Shown here: piece after piece, positions 42,473-49,484 of the stretch
Layout of the letters: each line of letters starts with the position of its first letter
Position numbering within the stretch: the stretch's first letter is position 1
Source: Gemmatimonadaceae bacterium
GTDB lineage: Bacteria; Gemmatimonadota; Gemmatimonadetes; Gemmatimonadales; Gemmatimonadaceae
Reading direction: 5' to 3'
Assembly: GCA_014379355.1 (NCBI GenBank)
Contig: JACMLX010000132.1
Coordinates: 1-49,484, forward strand
DNA length: 49,484 nt
The notes under the pieces: model-generated
What the model saw: the letters and a program-made list of their open reading frames with translations, nothing else
Databases searched by the model: none
Told to the model about the DNA's origin: nothing
Translations under genes and position numbers: made by a program

Positions 42473-43024
42473 ATGAAAAGGATTCTGGTTGGCGCGGCAG
42501 TTTTCGCGGCCATGGTCGGCACCGCATCGTCGGTGCAGGCGCAGAGCACATCGGGCCCGCAATTCGGTATCTCCGGTGGCCTGAACCTTCCGATCGGCGA
42601 CATCGGCAACGGCTTCAGCACGGGCTTCAATCTTCAGGCGCACGCCAGCGCAAAGCCGAGCTCGTTTCCGCTCGGTCTGCGCGGCGATGCCGGACTGTGG
42701 ACGCTCGGCGGCAAGACGGTCAGCTCCGGCGGCATTTCCGGCAGCAATCCGTCACTGACCTTGTTCACCGTGAACGGCAACGTGGTCTACAACTTCGAAG
42801 GGGCGAAGGATGCGACGTTCGTGCCTTACATCATCGGTGGCGCCGGCATCTATTCCGGCAACCGGAATTTCGGGACGCAGTTCGGTGTGAACGGTGGCGG
42901 TGGCGTGACCTTCAAGCTGGCTGGCTTCGATGCCTTCGCTGAAGGCCGATTCCACAACATCTTCGGGAACGGTGGCTCGGCTCGCATCATCCCGCTGTCG
43001 TTCGGCATCATGTTCAAGCCCTGA
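42473..43024 (+). CDS. Small outer-membrane beta-barrel protein
   Basis: A 183-aa protein from ATG 42473. The signal peptide MKRILVGAAVFAAMVGTASS ends VQAQS. The mature part has alternating short beta-strands (FGISGGLNLPIGDIGNGFST, VVYNFEGAKDATFVPYIIGG, FAEGRFHNIFGN) and ends IIPLSFGIMFKP, with a near-terminal aromatic residue as in OmpA-like small barrels. It should lie in the outer membrane; no ligand is evident. A strong terminator follows. The upstream gap has palindromic sites. Confidence 0.8.
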   Translation: MKRILVGAAVFAAMVGTASSVQAQSTSGPQFGISGGLNLPIGDIGNGFSTGFNLQAHASAKPSSFPLGLRGDAGLWTLGGKTVSSGGISGSNPSLTLFTVNGNVVYNFEGAKDATFVPYIIGGAGIYSGNRNFGTQFGVNGGGGVTFKLAGFDAFAEGRFHNIFGNGGSARIIPLSFGIMFKP

Positions 43025-43045
43025 TCGCTCGTTCGTCGCAATTCG

Positions 43046-43083
43046 AAGCGCCCGACCCGCCACCCGCGGGTCGGGCGCTTTTG
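43046..43083 (+). terminator. Rho-independent terminator
   Basis: AAGCGCCCGACCCGC (43046-43060) and GCGGGTCGGGCGCTT (43066-43080) form a perfect 15-bp stem with a 5-base loop, continuing into TTTTG, just after the outer-membrane protein gene. Confidence 0.88.
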
Positions 43084-43207
43084 CGTGCAGGCGCCGGCAG
43101 ACGGACTGGTCCCGCGGGCCGTGGTGCGCTTTCATTCGCCGTCGCGCGGACGCCGAGTTGAGCGGCCGCGTCGAGTTTCGCCCGAATCCGCGCCAGGAGC
43201 CACCACC

Positions 43208-44419
43208 ATGGCAGACACACCGCATTCGTCATTGCCAGGCCAGCCCGGACACGGGATGCCCGGCATCATCAGCACGACCTATGACGATGCGATGCTCGGG
43301 CTGCCGCAGGAACAGCCCGAGACCGAGGACGAGGCGGAGACGGACATCGCGCTCTGGGCGGTGGTGTTCGCCGGCGGCATCGGGTCGCGCTTCTGGCCCC
43401 TGAGCACCCCTGAACGTCCGAAGCCGTTGCTCCGATTGGTCGGTGAGCGGCCATTGATCGCCGATACGTTGCGTCGTCTCCAGCCGATGGTGCCGGCGTC
43501 GCGCACACTGGTGCTGACGAGTGCCGACATCGCCGACGCCATCCATGCCGCGATTCCGGAGCTCCCGGAGAAGAACCTGCTGGTTGAGCCGCGTCCGCTG
43601 GGCACTGCGGCAGCGCTGGCGTGGGGCGCACAGGAAATCATCAACCGCACCGGACGCAGCACGGTCTTCTGCGCCATCCACGCCGATCTGTCGGCGCAGT
43701 ACGAGGATGAATTCCGCCAGTCGATCCGACGCGCCGCCGGCTACGCGGCGAAGGACGAGACTGCGCTGGTGGCCATTGGTACCCGCCCGACCCGGCCCGA
43801 CACGGGTTTCGGATACATGCTCGGCGGCGCCGAACTGGAACCGGGCATTCCCATGGCCAAGGGCGGCTCGTGCGTGGTCGAACGGTTCGTCGAGAAGCCC
43901 GGTCCGATGCAGGCGGAGGAGTTCATCGCCCACGGGGCGATGTGGAACACGGGCATCTACTGCTGGCAGGCCGGGGCGGTGCTCGACGCACTCGAAGCCA
44001 ACACATCGGAGTTGCAGGACGGCCTCGCCTACCTCGCATCGGGCAAGGTCGATCGGTTCTTCGGCATGGTACAGTCGGTGTCGATCGAGCGCGGATTGCT
44101 GGAGCGCATCGAAAACCTGATCTGCGTGCCGTCGTCGTTCGGCTGGGACGATGTCGGGACCTGGGCCTGTCTGCGTCGCGTGCGCGAGCTCGATGACACC
44201 GGGAACGGCGTGATCGGTGAGGCGCTGATGGTCGACGCGGAATCGAACGTCGTGCACACCGAATCCGGTCGTGTCGTGGTGTACGGCGTGAACTCCCTGC
44301 TCGTCGTGAGCCTGCCAGGCGTGACCTTCGTCACGAGCCTCGAACGCGCGGCCGAACTCAGTCCGTTGTTCGAAGGACTGCCCAAGGAGCTGCGGCGGAA
44401 TCCGACGGCGGAGCTGTAG
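43208..44419 (+). CDS. Mannose-1-phosphate guanylyltransferase
   Basis: A 403-aa protein from ATG 43208, with AGGAG ahead of it. The nucleotidyltransferase domain begins near residue 52: WAVVFAGGIGSRFWPLSTPE with RPKPLLRLVG is the GGxGxRxxP...PK signature of GDP-mannose pyrophosphorylases. LVEPRPLGTAAALAWGAQEI, FVEKPGPMQAEEFIAHGAMW and SSFGWDDVGTWACL are also typical. It makes GDP-mannose for glycan or exopolysaccharide synthesis. The first 50 residues are an acidic, disordered-looking extension not usual for the family. It lacks the C-terminal isomerase domain of bifunctional ManC. Another in-frame start at 43085 would add 41 unconserved residues. Confidence 0.88.
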   Translation: MADTPHSSLPGQPGHGMPGIISTTYDDAMLGLPQEQPETEDEAETDIALWAVVFAGGIGSRFWPLSTPERPKPLLRLVGERPLIADTLRRLQPMVPASRTLVLTSADIADAIHAAIPELPEKNLLVEPRPLGTAAALAWGAQEIINRTGRSTVFCAIHADLSAQYEDEFRQSIRRAAGYAAKDETALVAIGTRPTRPDTGFGYMLGGAELEPGIPMAKGGSCVVERFVEKPGPMQAEEFIAHGAMWNTGIYCWQAGAVLDALEANTSELQDGLAYLASGKVDRFFGMVQSVSIERGLLERIENLICVPSSFGWDDVGTWACLRRVRELDDTGNGVIGEALMVDAESNVVHTESGRVVVYGVNSLLVVSLPGVTFVTSLERAAELSPLFEGLPKELRRNPTAEL

Positions 44420-44449
44420 GGGCTGACGAGGATAAAGAGCTTTTGAAGC

Positions 44450-44771
44450 GGAGCGCACGGAGGTCACGGAGTGCGTCGCTTGCAGCGATCGTCGGCGCTC
44501 GAGGCATCGCTGACTTTTTTGAATGCAAAGGCCGGAGAGGTCGGGGAGTGCGCTGGTGGCAACGGACGGCGCCCGGCGCACCATCGCTGACTTTTTGTTG
44601 GAACTGCTGTTCCCAAAAAAGCTTCGGCGCGCGATTGGCCGACCGTGGCGTGGCGCGCCCTCCGTGCGCTCGGTGCGCTCAGACTCCAAGCAGTTGGCGA
44701 CGGCGCGCGGTGTGAGAAGCCGCGAGCGCGGCGCACTCTCCGGGCTCTCCGACCTATCGACCCAGTGCAGT
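44450..44771. repeat. Composite inverted-repeat element R4 (reverse-complement homologue of R5)
   Basis: In order: arm A (44450-44480), arm B (44531-44552), core GGAACTGCTGTTCC (44600-44613), then A' (44659-44680) inverse to A and B' (44731-44758) inverse to B. Arms interleave rather than nest. GACTTTTTTG occurs after A and, as GACTTTTTG, after B. Homology to R5 is strong: 29 of 30 bases between the inverse of 44450-44479 and 49369-49398, and 36 of 40 between 44732-44771 and the inverse of the R5 left end. It lies downstream of the mannose-1-phosphate guanylyltransferase gene. Confidence 0.83.
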
Positions 44772-44975
44772 GCGAGTGCGAACCTGAGCCCGAATTGCTC
44801 GCGGTTTGTGACACGGCGCTGTCACCCGGATAGGACACGAAGGCGTCGGGAGTTTTTGTAAGTCGTTTGTCGACAACCGCTTGCCGCTGTGTTCCATGCG
44901 GCATCGACAATGCTCTGAGAGGGAACACGCAGCGAGGGTCGCGCCTCTGCTGGTGATCTCAACTGGAGCTCCCCA
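44772..44975. other. Leader region of the second outer-membrane protein gene
   Basis: A gap of about 200 bases. GTGACA (44808) and TGTCAC (44820) form a 6-bp inverted repeat, similar in wording to the GTGTCA/TGACAC pair ahead of the other outer-membrane gene. GGAG at about 44963 is the ribosome site. A promoter is expected but not identified. Confidence 0.4.
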
Positions 44976-45587
44976 ATGTCGATTCGTCGTGTTGCCCTCG
45001 CATCAGCAGCCGTGTTCACGACCGCCGCGCCGGTGATGGCGCAGCAGCGGCAGGCACCGATGTTCACCATCGAAGCCGCCGCCAATTATCAGGCGCTGCG
45101 AGGCAACGTTTTCTCCGACCTGAACGATGGACGCGGCGCGGAGGCGCAGTTCACGGTCGGCATCAGCAACCTCGCGATCTCCGCTGGTTATCAGCGCTCG
45201 TGGCATGACATCATCGGCACCGCGCCGGAAGGTGGCCTGCCGCGCCAGGCAACGATCTCCGGTTTCTTCGTCGAACCGCGTCTCGCACTGCCGCTCGCCG
45301 CCTCGAATTTCACGCCCTACCTGTACGGGCGCGGCGGCCTGCTCGAGCGCGCTGAGACCATCGGCGGAGATGAATACAAGTCGAATGTGACACAGCTCGG
45401 CGGCGGCCTCGGCTCGATGATCTATCTGGCCAGGGGCGTGCAGCTGAATCTCACGGGTGGATACCAGTTCCTGCGGGCCGGCAAGCGTATCGCGGACGAT
45501 ACACGCGCGGAAGGCGGCGCGTTCGTGATGCGGGCCGGTCTGAGTCTGGGTGGATCTTCGGGGTGGGCGCGCGACCCAGGGTACTGA
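44976..45587 (+). CDS. Small outer-membrane beta-barrel protein
   Basis: A 203-aa protein. Signal peptide MSIRRVALASAAVFTTAAPV ending MAQQR; mature strands FTIEAAANYQALRGNVFSDL, AQFTVGISNLAISAGYQRSW, FTPYLYGRGGLLERAETIGG and QLNLTGGYQFLRAG, with amphipathic alternation typical of an eight-stranded barrel. It is probably in the outer membrane. It shares design but little sequence with the barrel at 42.5 kb. A hairpin region follows. Confidence 0.75.
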   Translation: MSIRRVALASAAVFTTAAPVMAQQRQAPMFTIEAAANYQALRGNVFSDLNDGRGAEAQFTVGISNLAISAGYQRSWHDIIGTAPEGGLPRQATISGFFVEPRLALPLAASNFTPYLYGRGGLLERAETIGGDEYKSNVTQLGGGLGSMIYLARGVQLNLTGGYQFLRAGKRIADDTRAEGGAFVMRAGLSLGGSSGWARDPGY

Positions 45588-45615
45588 TTCGACATCAGGA
45601 TTCTGGCCTCCCCGG

Positions 45616-45738
45616 CCCTGCATGCACCTCGGCATGCAGGGAGAACGTGAGCTCGCGGCTTTTGCGCCCTGCCGGCGTTGTCGATCCTCGCAATACCTCG
45701 CGGTATTGCTGCGGTCTCCGCCTTGGCAGGACGCAAAA
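45616..45738. repeat. Two consecutive hairpins downstream of the outer-membrane gene
   Basis: First, CCCTGCATGC (45616-45625) pairs perfectly with GCATGCAGGG (45632-45641). Then TTTTGCGCCCTGCC (45660-45673) pairs with GGCAGGACGCAAAA (45725-45738) with one mismatch, enclosing the perfect GCAATACC (45690) / GGTATTGC (45702) hairpin. The outer arm resembles the TTTGCGTCCTGGCGG motif in R3, but the GGAACTGC core is absent. It may act as a terminator. Confidence 0.65.
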
Positions 45739-45850
45739 TACGCGTCGCTCGATCGACGAGTGCTGAGCAGCCCGCTTTCAGCGGCTGCCACACGTCAGCG
45801 ATATCGCCCTGCGGCACTTCGGTGTCGTGGGGCGGTATCTTTTCCTCCAT

Positions 45851-47137
45851 ATGCAGATACCGATCGAGACAGAAACGCTCGCGAATGGATTGCGCGTCAC
45901 GTATTCCGAGGACCATGTCGCCCCGCTGGTGGCGGTGAATCTCTGGTACCACGTGGGCAGCGCCAATGAACGGGAGGGCCGCACCGGCTTCGCCCACCTG
46001 TTCGAGCACATGCTCTTTCAGGGCTCGGCGAACGTCGAGGCCAATGAACACTTCGAGCTGGTGCAGCGCGCCGGCGGCACACTGAACGGCTCCACCTGGC
46101 TCGATCGCACGAACTATTTCGAGACGGTGCCGAGCAATCAGCTGGCGCTGGCGTTGTGGCTCGAGGCGGATCGGATGGGGAGCCTGTTGCCGGCGATGAC
46201 GCAACAGAAGCTCGACACGCAGCGCGATGTCGTGAAGAACGAGCGCCGCTGGAGCGTCGACAACCAGCCGTACGGCACGTGGTGGGAAAGACTGCCCGCG
46301 CTGACGTTCCCGCCGACGCATCCGTATCATCACTCGCTCATCGGGTCGATGGAGCATCTGAGCGAGGCGTCGCTGGAAGACGTGGCCGAGTTCTTCGCGA
46401 CCTGGTACACGCCCGACAACGCGGTGCTGACGATCGCCGGCGATTTCGATCCGATCGAGGCGCGGGCACTCGTCCGCGAATACTTCGGCGCCATCCCGCG
46501 CAATCCGAGTCCTCCGGGTCGTCCGGATTTCGCCGTGCCCGCGCGCTTCGATCACACGATGCGCGAGGTGGTGGACGACGATGTGCAGCTGCCGCGCGCG
46601 ATCGTCGCGATGCGCATTCCGCCCGCCGGCAGCGAGGCCTGGTACGCCGCCAGCGTCGCCGGTGCGGTGCTCGGCATGCGCAAGGGAAGCCGATTGTATC
46701 GCAAGCTGGTGCGTGAGCAGCAGATCGGCGCCGATGCGAGCGCCTACACGTTCGACCTGACGAAAGGCGCCGACCTGCTGGTCGTCGATGTCACGGCGAA
46801 CGGCGATGTGACGTCGGATCGACTCGAGGACGCCGTGCACACCGAGTTGGATGTGTTCGCACGCGATGGGGTGAGCGACCCGGAAGTCGCGCGAGCGCTG
46901 GCGCTGATCGAGACGGACTTCGTGTCATCGCTGCAGAGTGCGCAGGATCGTGCGGACACCCTGTCGAAGTATGCGACGTACTTCGGTGACCCGGCGCTCG
47001 TGAACGAACAGCCGTCACGGTATCAGCGCGTGACGGCGGCGGAAGTGACGGCATTCGCGAAGGAGTGGTGCACGCGAGACAACCGCGCAACGCTGCTCTA
47101 TGTGCCGCGCGTCGCGGCGGTGGAGGCAGCCGCGTGA
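45851..47137 (+). CDS. M16 family zinc peptidase (active partner)
   Basis: A 428-aa protein from ATG 45851 (MQIPIETETLANGLRVTYSE); GTG 45827 is an alternative adding eight residues. TGFAHLFEHMLFQGSAN holds the HxxEH zinc motif, and the conserved downstream Glu is in the QQKLDTQRDVVKNERRWSVD helix. No signal peptide is seen, so unlike the pair at the left end it is probably cytoplasmic, or exported by another route. The next gene overlaps (GTGA) and encodes the inactive partner, the arrangement of heterodimeric M16B peptidases. Confidence 0.9.
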   Translation: MQIPIETETLANGLRVTYSEDHVAPLVAVNLWYHVGSANEREGRTGFAHLFEHMLFQGSANVEANEHFELVQRAGGTLNGSTWLDRTNYFETVPSNQLALALWLEADRMGSLLPAMTQQKLDTQRDVVKNERRWSVDNQPYGTWWERLPALTFPPTHPYHHSLIGSMEHLSEASLEDVAEFFATWYTPDNAVLTIAGDFDPIEARALVREYFGAIPRNPSPPGRPDFAVPARFDHTMREVVDDDVQLPRAIVAMRIPPAGSEAWYAASVAGAVLGMRKGSRLYRKLVREQQIGADASAYTFDLTKGADLLVVDVTANGDVTSDRLEDAVHTELDVFARDGVSDPEVARALALIETDFVSSLQSAQDRADTLSKYATYFGDPALVNEQPSRYQRVTAAEVTAFAKEWCTRDNRATLLYVPRVAAVEAAA

Positions 47138-48510
47138 CCGCCCTCGACATGTCGGTGCGGCCGACGCCAGGCGCGCCTCGCGACTATGCATTTCCGAAGT
47201 TCTCGTCGGCGACACTACCGAACGGGCTGCGCGTCGTCGTCGCACCGGTGCGCAAGCTGCCGCTGTTGACAGTGCTGGCACTCGTCGATGCGGGTTCGGT
47301 GGCGGATCCGGTGGGTCAGGAGGGTGTCGCACAACTCACCGCGAGCCTGCTGACGGAAGGCACGGGCAATCTCACCGGCGCGGCCTTGGCGGAGCTGGTG
47401 GAGCTGATGGGCAGCACGCTGGATGCGGGCGCCGACTGGGATTCGAGCGTCGTGAAACTCACGACGCTGTCGTCGCGATTGCCGGACGCCATCACATTGC
47501 TGGCGCGCGTGCTGACCGAACCGGCACTGCCTGACGACGAATTCCAGCGATTGCGCACCGAGCGTCTCGCGGATCTGCTGCAGCAGCGCAGTGAACCGCG
47601 GTCGCTGGCAGATGAAGCGTTCGCACAATCGATCTATGCGCCGGGTGCGCGGTATGCGAAGCCGGACGGCGGGACCGAACACTCGGTGAAGGGGCTGACG
47701 CTCGATGCCGTGAAGGCGTTCTACGCGCAGCGATACTCGCCGTACGCGACGACGGTGGTTCTCGTCGGTGATGTTTCGATCGACGAGGGCATCGCGATGG
47801 TGTCTCGCGTGCTGGGCAGCTGGACTGGAACGAAGCCGCCGGCGAGTGCACGTCCCGACACATCACTCGTTGCGCCGCGTGGGATCCACATCGTGCGCAA
47901 GGCCGATGCGCCACAGAGTGAATTGCGTGTCGGGCACGCGGGTCCGCCGCGCCTGACGCCGGACTATTTCCCGCTCGTGCTCTGCAACGCGATACTCGGC
48001 GGGTTGTTCTCGAGTCGCCTGAACCTCAATCTGCGCGAGGAGCACGCGTATACGTACGGTGCACACAGCGGTGTGGACTGGCGTCGATGGGCGGGACCGT
48101 TCTCGATGGATGCCGCCGTGCAGAGTGATGTCACGGCGGCCGCAGTGCGCGAAATCCTGAACGAGTTCGATCGAATTCGCGCCGAGCCGGTAAAGCCGGA
48201 GGAGTTGTCGCTGGCGATCAGCTACATGGATGGTGTCTTCCCGATCCGTTTCGAGACCACGCGTGCGATCGCATCGGCGCTGGCATCGCAGGCGATCTAC
48301 GAACTGCCGGCCGACTACTACGACACGTATCGCGCGAACATCCGTGCGGTGACTGCGGACGAGATATTGAGCGTGGCGCAGAAGTACTTCGATCCGGCGA
48401 AACTGCAGGTGGTGGCCGTCGGTGATCCGTCGGTGATCAGTGATCCGCTGGCCGCACTCGGCATCGGCGACGTGACGGTGACTGACGCTGCAGACACACT
48501 GGGTACCTGA
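47134..48510 (+). CDS. M16 family peptidase-like protein, non-catalytic partner
   Basis: A 458-aa protein from GTG 47134, overlapping the preceding stop. The fold is M16 (LPNGLRVVVAPVRKLPLLTV, VDAGSVADPVGQEGVAQLTA), but the zinc site reads QEGVAQL instead of HxxEH, so it cannot bind zinc as usual. The C-terminal domain keeps LFSSRLNLNLREEHAYTYGA, the R...Y substrate-binding motif that the active partner relies on. The two together should make one functional clam-shell peptidase. A NUDIX gene starts five bases later. Confidence 0.9.
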   Translation: MTALDMSVRPTPGAPRDYAFPKFSSATLPNGLRVVVAPVRKLPLLTVLALVDAGSVADPVGQEGVAQLTASLLTEGTGNLTGAALAELVELMGSTLDAGADWDSSVVKLTTLSSRLPDAITLLARVLTEPALPDDEFQRLRTERLADLLQQRSEPRSLADEAFAQSIYAPGARYAKPDGGTEHSVKGLTLDAVKAFYAQRYSPYATTVVLVGDVSIDEGIAMVSRVLGSWTGTKPPASARPDTSLVAPRGIHIVRKADAPQSELRVGHAGPPRLTPDYFPLVLCNAILGGLFSSRLNLNLREEHAYTYGAHSGVDWRRWAGPFSMDAAVQSDVTAAAVREILNEFDRIRAEPVKPEELSLAISYMDGVFPIRFETTRAIASALASQAIYELPADYYDTYRANIRAVTADEILSVAQKYFDPAKLQVVAVGDPSVISDPLAALGIGDVTVTDAADTLGT

Positions 48511-48514
48511 CGCG

Positions 48515-49069
48515 ATGCCCATCGAACCAGGGCAGGTCTCGACACGCCGCGCCTACACGGGTCGCATCATCAATCTCGACATCGATACGGTGCGCTTTCC
48601 GGATGGATCGGAAGGCGAACTGGAGATGGTGCGTCACCCAGGGGCGAGCGCGATCGTGCCGTTCCTGAGTGATCCGCGCGGCGCCGATCCGCAGATCATG
48701 CTGATCAAGCAATACCGGTACGCGGCGCTCGAATTCCTGTATGAAATTCCGGCGGGGCGACTCGATCCTGGTGAGTCTCCGGAGACGTGCGCGCGCCGCG
48801 AGCTGCAGGAAGAAACGGGCTGCACCGCGGGCACCGTGGAACACATGCACACCATGTTCACGACGCCCGGATTCACGGACGAGAAGATCCATCTCTTTCT
48901 CGCCTTCGATCTCACGCGCGGTGAATCGGCGCGCGAAGCGGACGAGTTCATCACGGTGGAGGTGATGCCGTTGACGCGTGCGCTTTCGATGGTGCAGGAC
49001 GGGACGATCAAGGACGCGAAGACGGCGCTCGGGATTCTGTACGCGGCGGGGTTTCGGGTGGGGGCTTGA
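48515..49069 (+). CDS. NUDIX hydrolase, ADP-ribose pyrophosphatase-like
   Basis: A 184-aa protein. The Nudix box is complete: GRLDPGESPETCARRELQEE followed by TG (GX5EX7REUXEEXGU). IMLIKQYRYAALEFLYEIPA precedes it, the pattern of ADP-ribose/sugar-nucleotide pyrophosphatases (NudF/YqkG group), and TTPGFTDEKIHLFLA follows. It would hydrolyse ADP-ribose to AMP and ribose-5-phosphate in the cytoplasm. It follows the M16 pair by four bases and is probably co-transcribed with it. Confidence 0.9.
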   Translation: MPIEPGQVSTRRAYTGRIINLDIDTVRFPDGSEGELEMVRHPGASAIVPFLSDPRGADPQIMLIKQYRYAALEFLYEIPAGRLDPGESPETCARRELQEETGCTAGTVEHMHTMFTTPGFTDEKIHLFLAFDLTRGESAREADEFITVEVMPLTRALSMVQDGTIKDAKTALGILYAAGFRVGA

Positions 49070-49077
49070 GGTCTCTC

Positions 49078-49407
49078 TGAACTGCATTGGGTGGATAGGT
49101 CGGGGAGGCCGGAGAGTGCGTGTCACTCGAGACTTCGTTCATCGCGAACCGCCGCAACTGCATTGGGTAGGGAGCGCACGGAGCGCACGGAGGGTGCGAG
49201 TCGCGACGCTCTGCCCATCGCGCACCGATGATTTTTGTGAACAGCAGTTCCAAGGAAAGTCAGCGATGTCTGGCGCTTCGCTGAGCGTCGCACCGCACGC
49301 GCTCTCCGGCCTCCCCGGCCTATCCCACAAAAAGTCAGAGATCGTACGTCTGGCGTGAATGGTGGCAAGCGACGCACTCCGTGAGCTCCGTGCGCTCCTC
49401 GCCCAAA
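49078..49407. repeat. Composite inverted-repeat element R5 (reverse-complement homologue of R4)
   Basis: In order: arm B (49094-49120), arm A (49171-49200), core GAACAGCAGTTCC (49239-49251), B' (49299-49325) inverse to B, and A' (49369-49398) inverse to A. Arms interleave exactly as in R4 read backwards. Each of B and A is preceded by AACTGCATTGGGT, and each of B' and A' is followed within about 10 bases by an A-run with AAAGTCAG. It fills the space after the NUDIX gene; the rest of the window to 49484 has no recognisable gene. Confidence 0.83.
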
Positions 49408-49484
49408 AAAGTCAGTTCAGATTGCGGACCGCGTTCGGAGGCGCCGATGCCTTCATCGCGCCAGGGTCTTCGCGAGTGACATGC

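Noticed and set aside
45616-45738. Sixth member of the core-hairpin repeat family
   Set aside because: The hairpins resemble an R3 arm but the GGAACTGC/GCAGTTCC core is absent, so it is listed only as a separate hairpin pair.
45422-46840. A 472-codon open frame on the minus strand across the M16 gene
   Set aside because: Antisense to an active M16 peptidase gene with HxxEH; no family similarity in its translation.
1-49484. CRISPR array, prophage, toxin-antitoxin or defence island
   Set aside because: No regularly spaced direct repeats, cas, phage structural, integrase or restriction genes were found on either strand.

Overview
The window looks like the replication-origin region of a high-GC, Gram-negative-type bacterium. 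I infer Gemmatimonadota (Gemmatimonas-like) from the combination of a GWxTD-domain lipoprotein, paired M16 peptidases, small outer-membrane beta-barrel proteins, many GTG starts and overall gene style. No marker such as 16S is present, so the phylum is an inference. There is no prophage, CRISPR array, tRNA, rRNA, transposase or recognisable defence cluster.

Layout. 1-7.8 kb: an M16 peptidase pair (minus, the second partner cut by the window edge), divergent murB, a MarR regulator, an ArsC/Spx-like protein lacking its cysteine, two alpha/beta hydrolases, an NfeD-like protein and small membrane proteins. 7.9-9.9 kb: two tandem parS sites and parA-parB for chromosome segregation. 10-15.3 kb: a tightly overlapping operon for a BmpA-type lipoprotein, a NIF3-like protein, an ABC ATPase and two permeases (nucleoside uptake type). 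15.6-20 kb: a lipoprotein, an MFS transporter, an acyltransferase and an SRPBCC protein. 20-28 kb: DUF4031 and polA (minus), a dolichol/phytol-kinase-like protein, a GWxTD lipoprotein, a Ser/Thr kinase, pyrE and an AraC regulator. 28.1-28.5 kb: RNase P RNA (rnpB). 29.6-35.2 kb: the classical origin block, dnaN and dnaA on minus with DnaA boxes between them, and rpmH-rnpA-yidD-yidC on plus. 35.7-49 kb: a HExxH protease, DUF2225, upp, a beta-CASP nuclease-like protein, a TetR regulator, a YdcF-like protein, a class IV aminotransferase, a mannose-1-phosphate guanylyltransferase, two outer-membrane proteins, a second M16 pair and a NUDIX hydrolase.

The most unusual content is intergenic. Five long composite inverted-repeat elements (about 15.3-15.5, 29.4-29.6, 35.3-35.7, 44.4-44.8 and 49.1-49.4 kb) share a small GGAACTGC/GCAGTTCC core hairpin flanked by arms made of degenerate 9-10 bp units. 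The first two are homologous, and the 15.3 kb copy is followed by a remnant of the 3' end of dnaN, as if copied from that locus. The last two are reverse-complement homologues that conserve an interleaved arm order (B-A-core-B'-A'), which a single hairpin cannot satisfy. The three elements before 36 kb each sit between convergent genes.

Two core genes have odd coding structure. dnaN carries a single in-frame amber codon, and rnpA has a conserved N-terminus in an open frame with no ATG, GTG, TTG or CTG start. A G8 tract near the end of the first nucleoside permease gene is placed so that adding one G would fuse it to the second permease. All these need read-level confirmation before biological interpretation.
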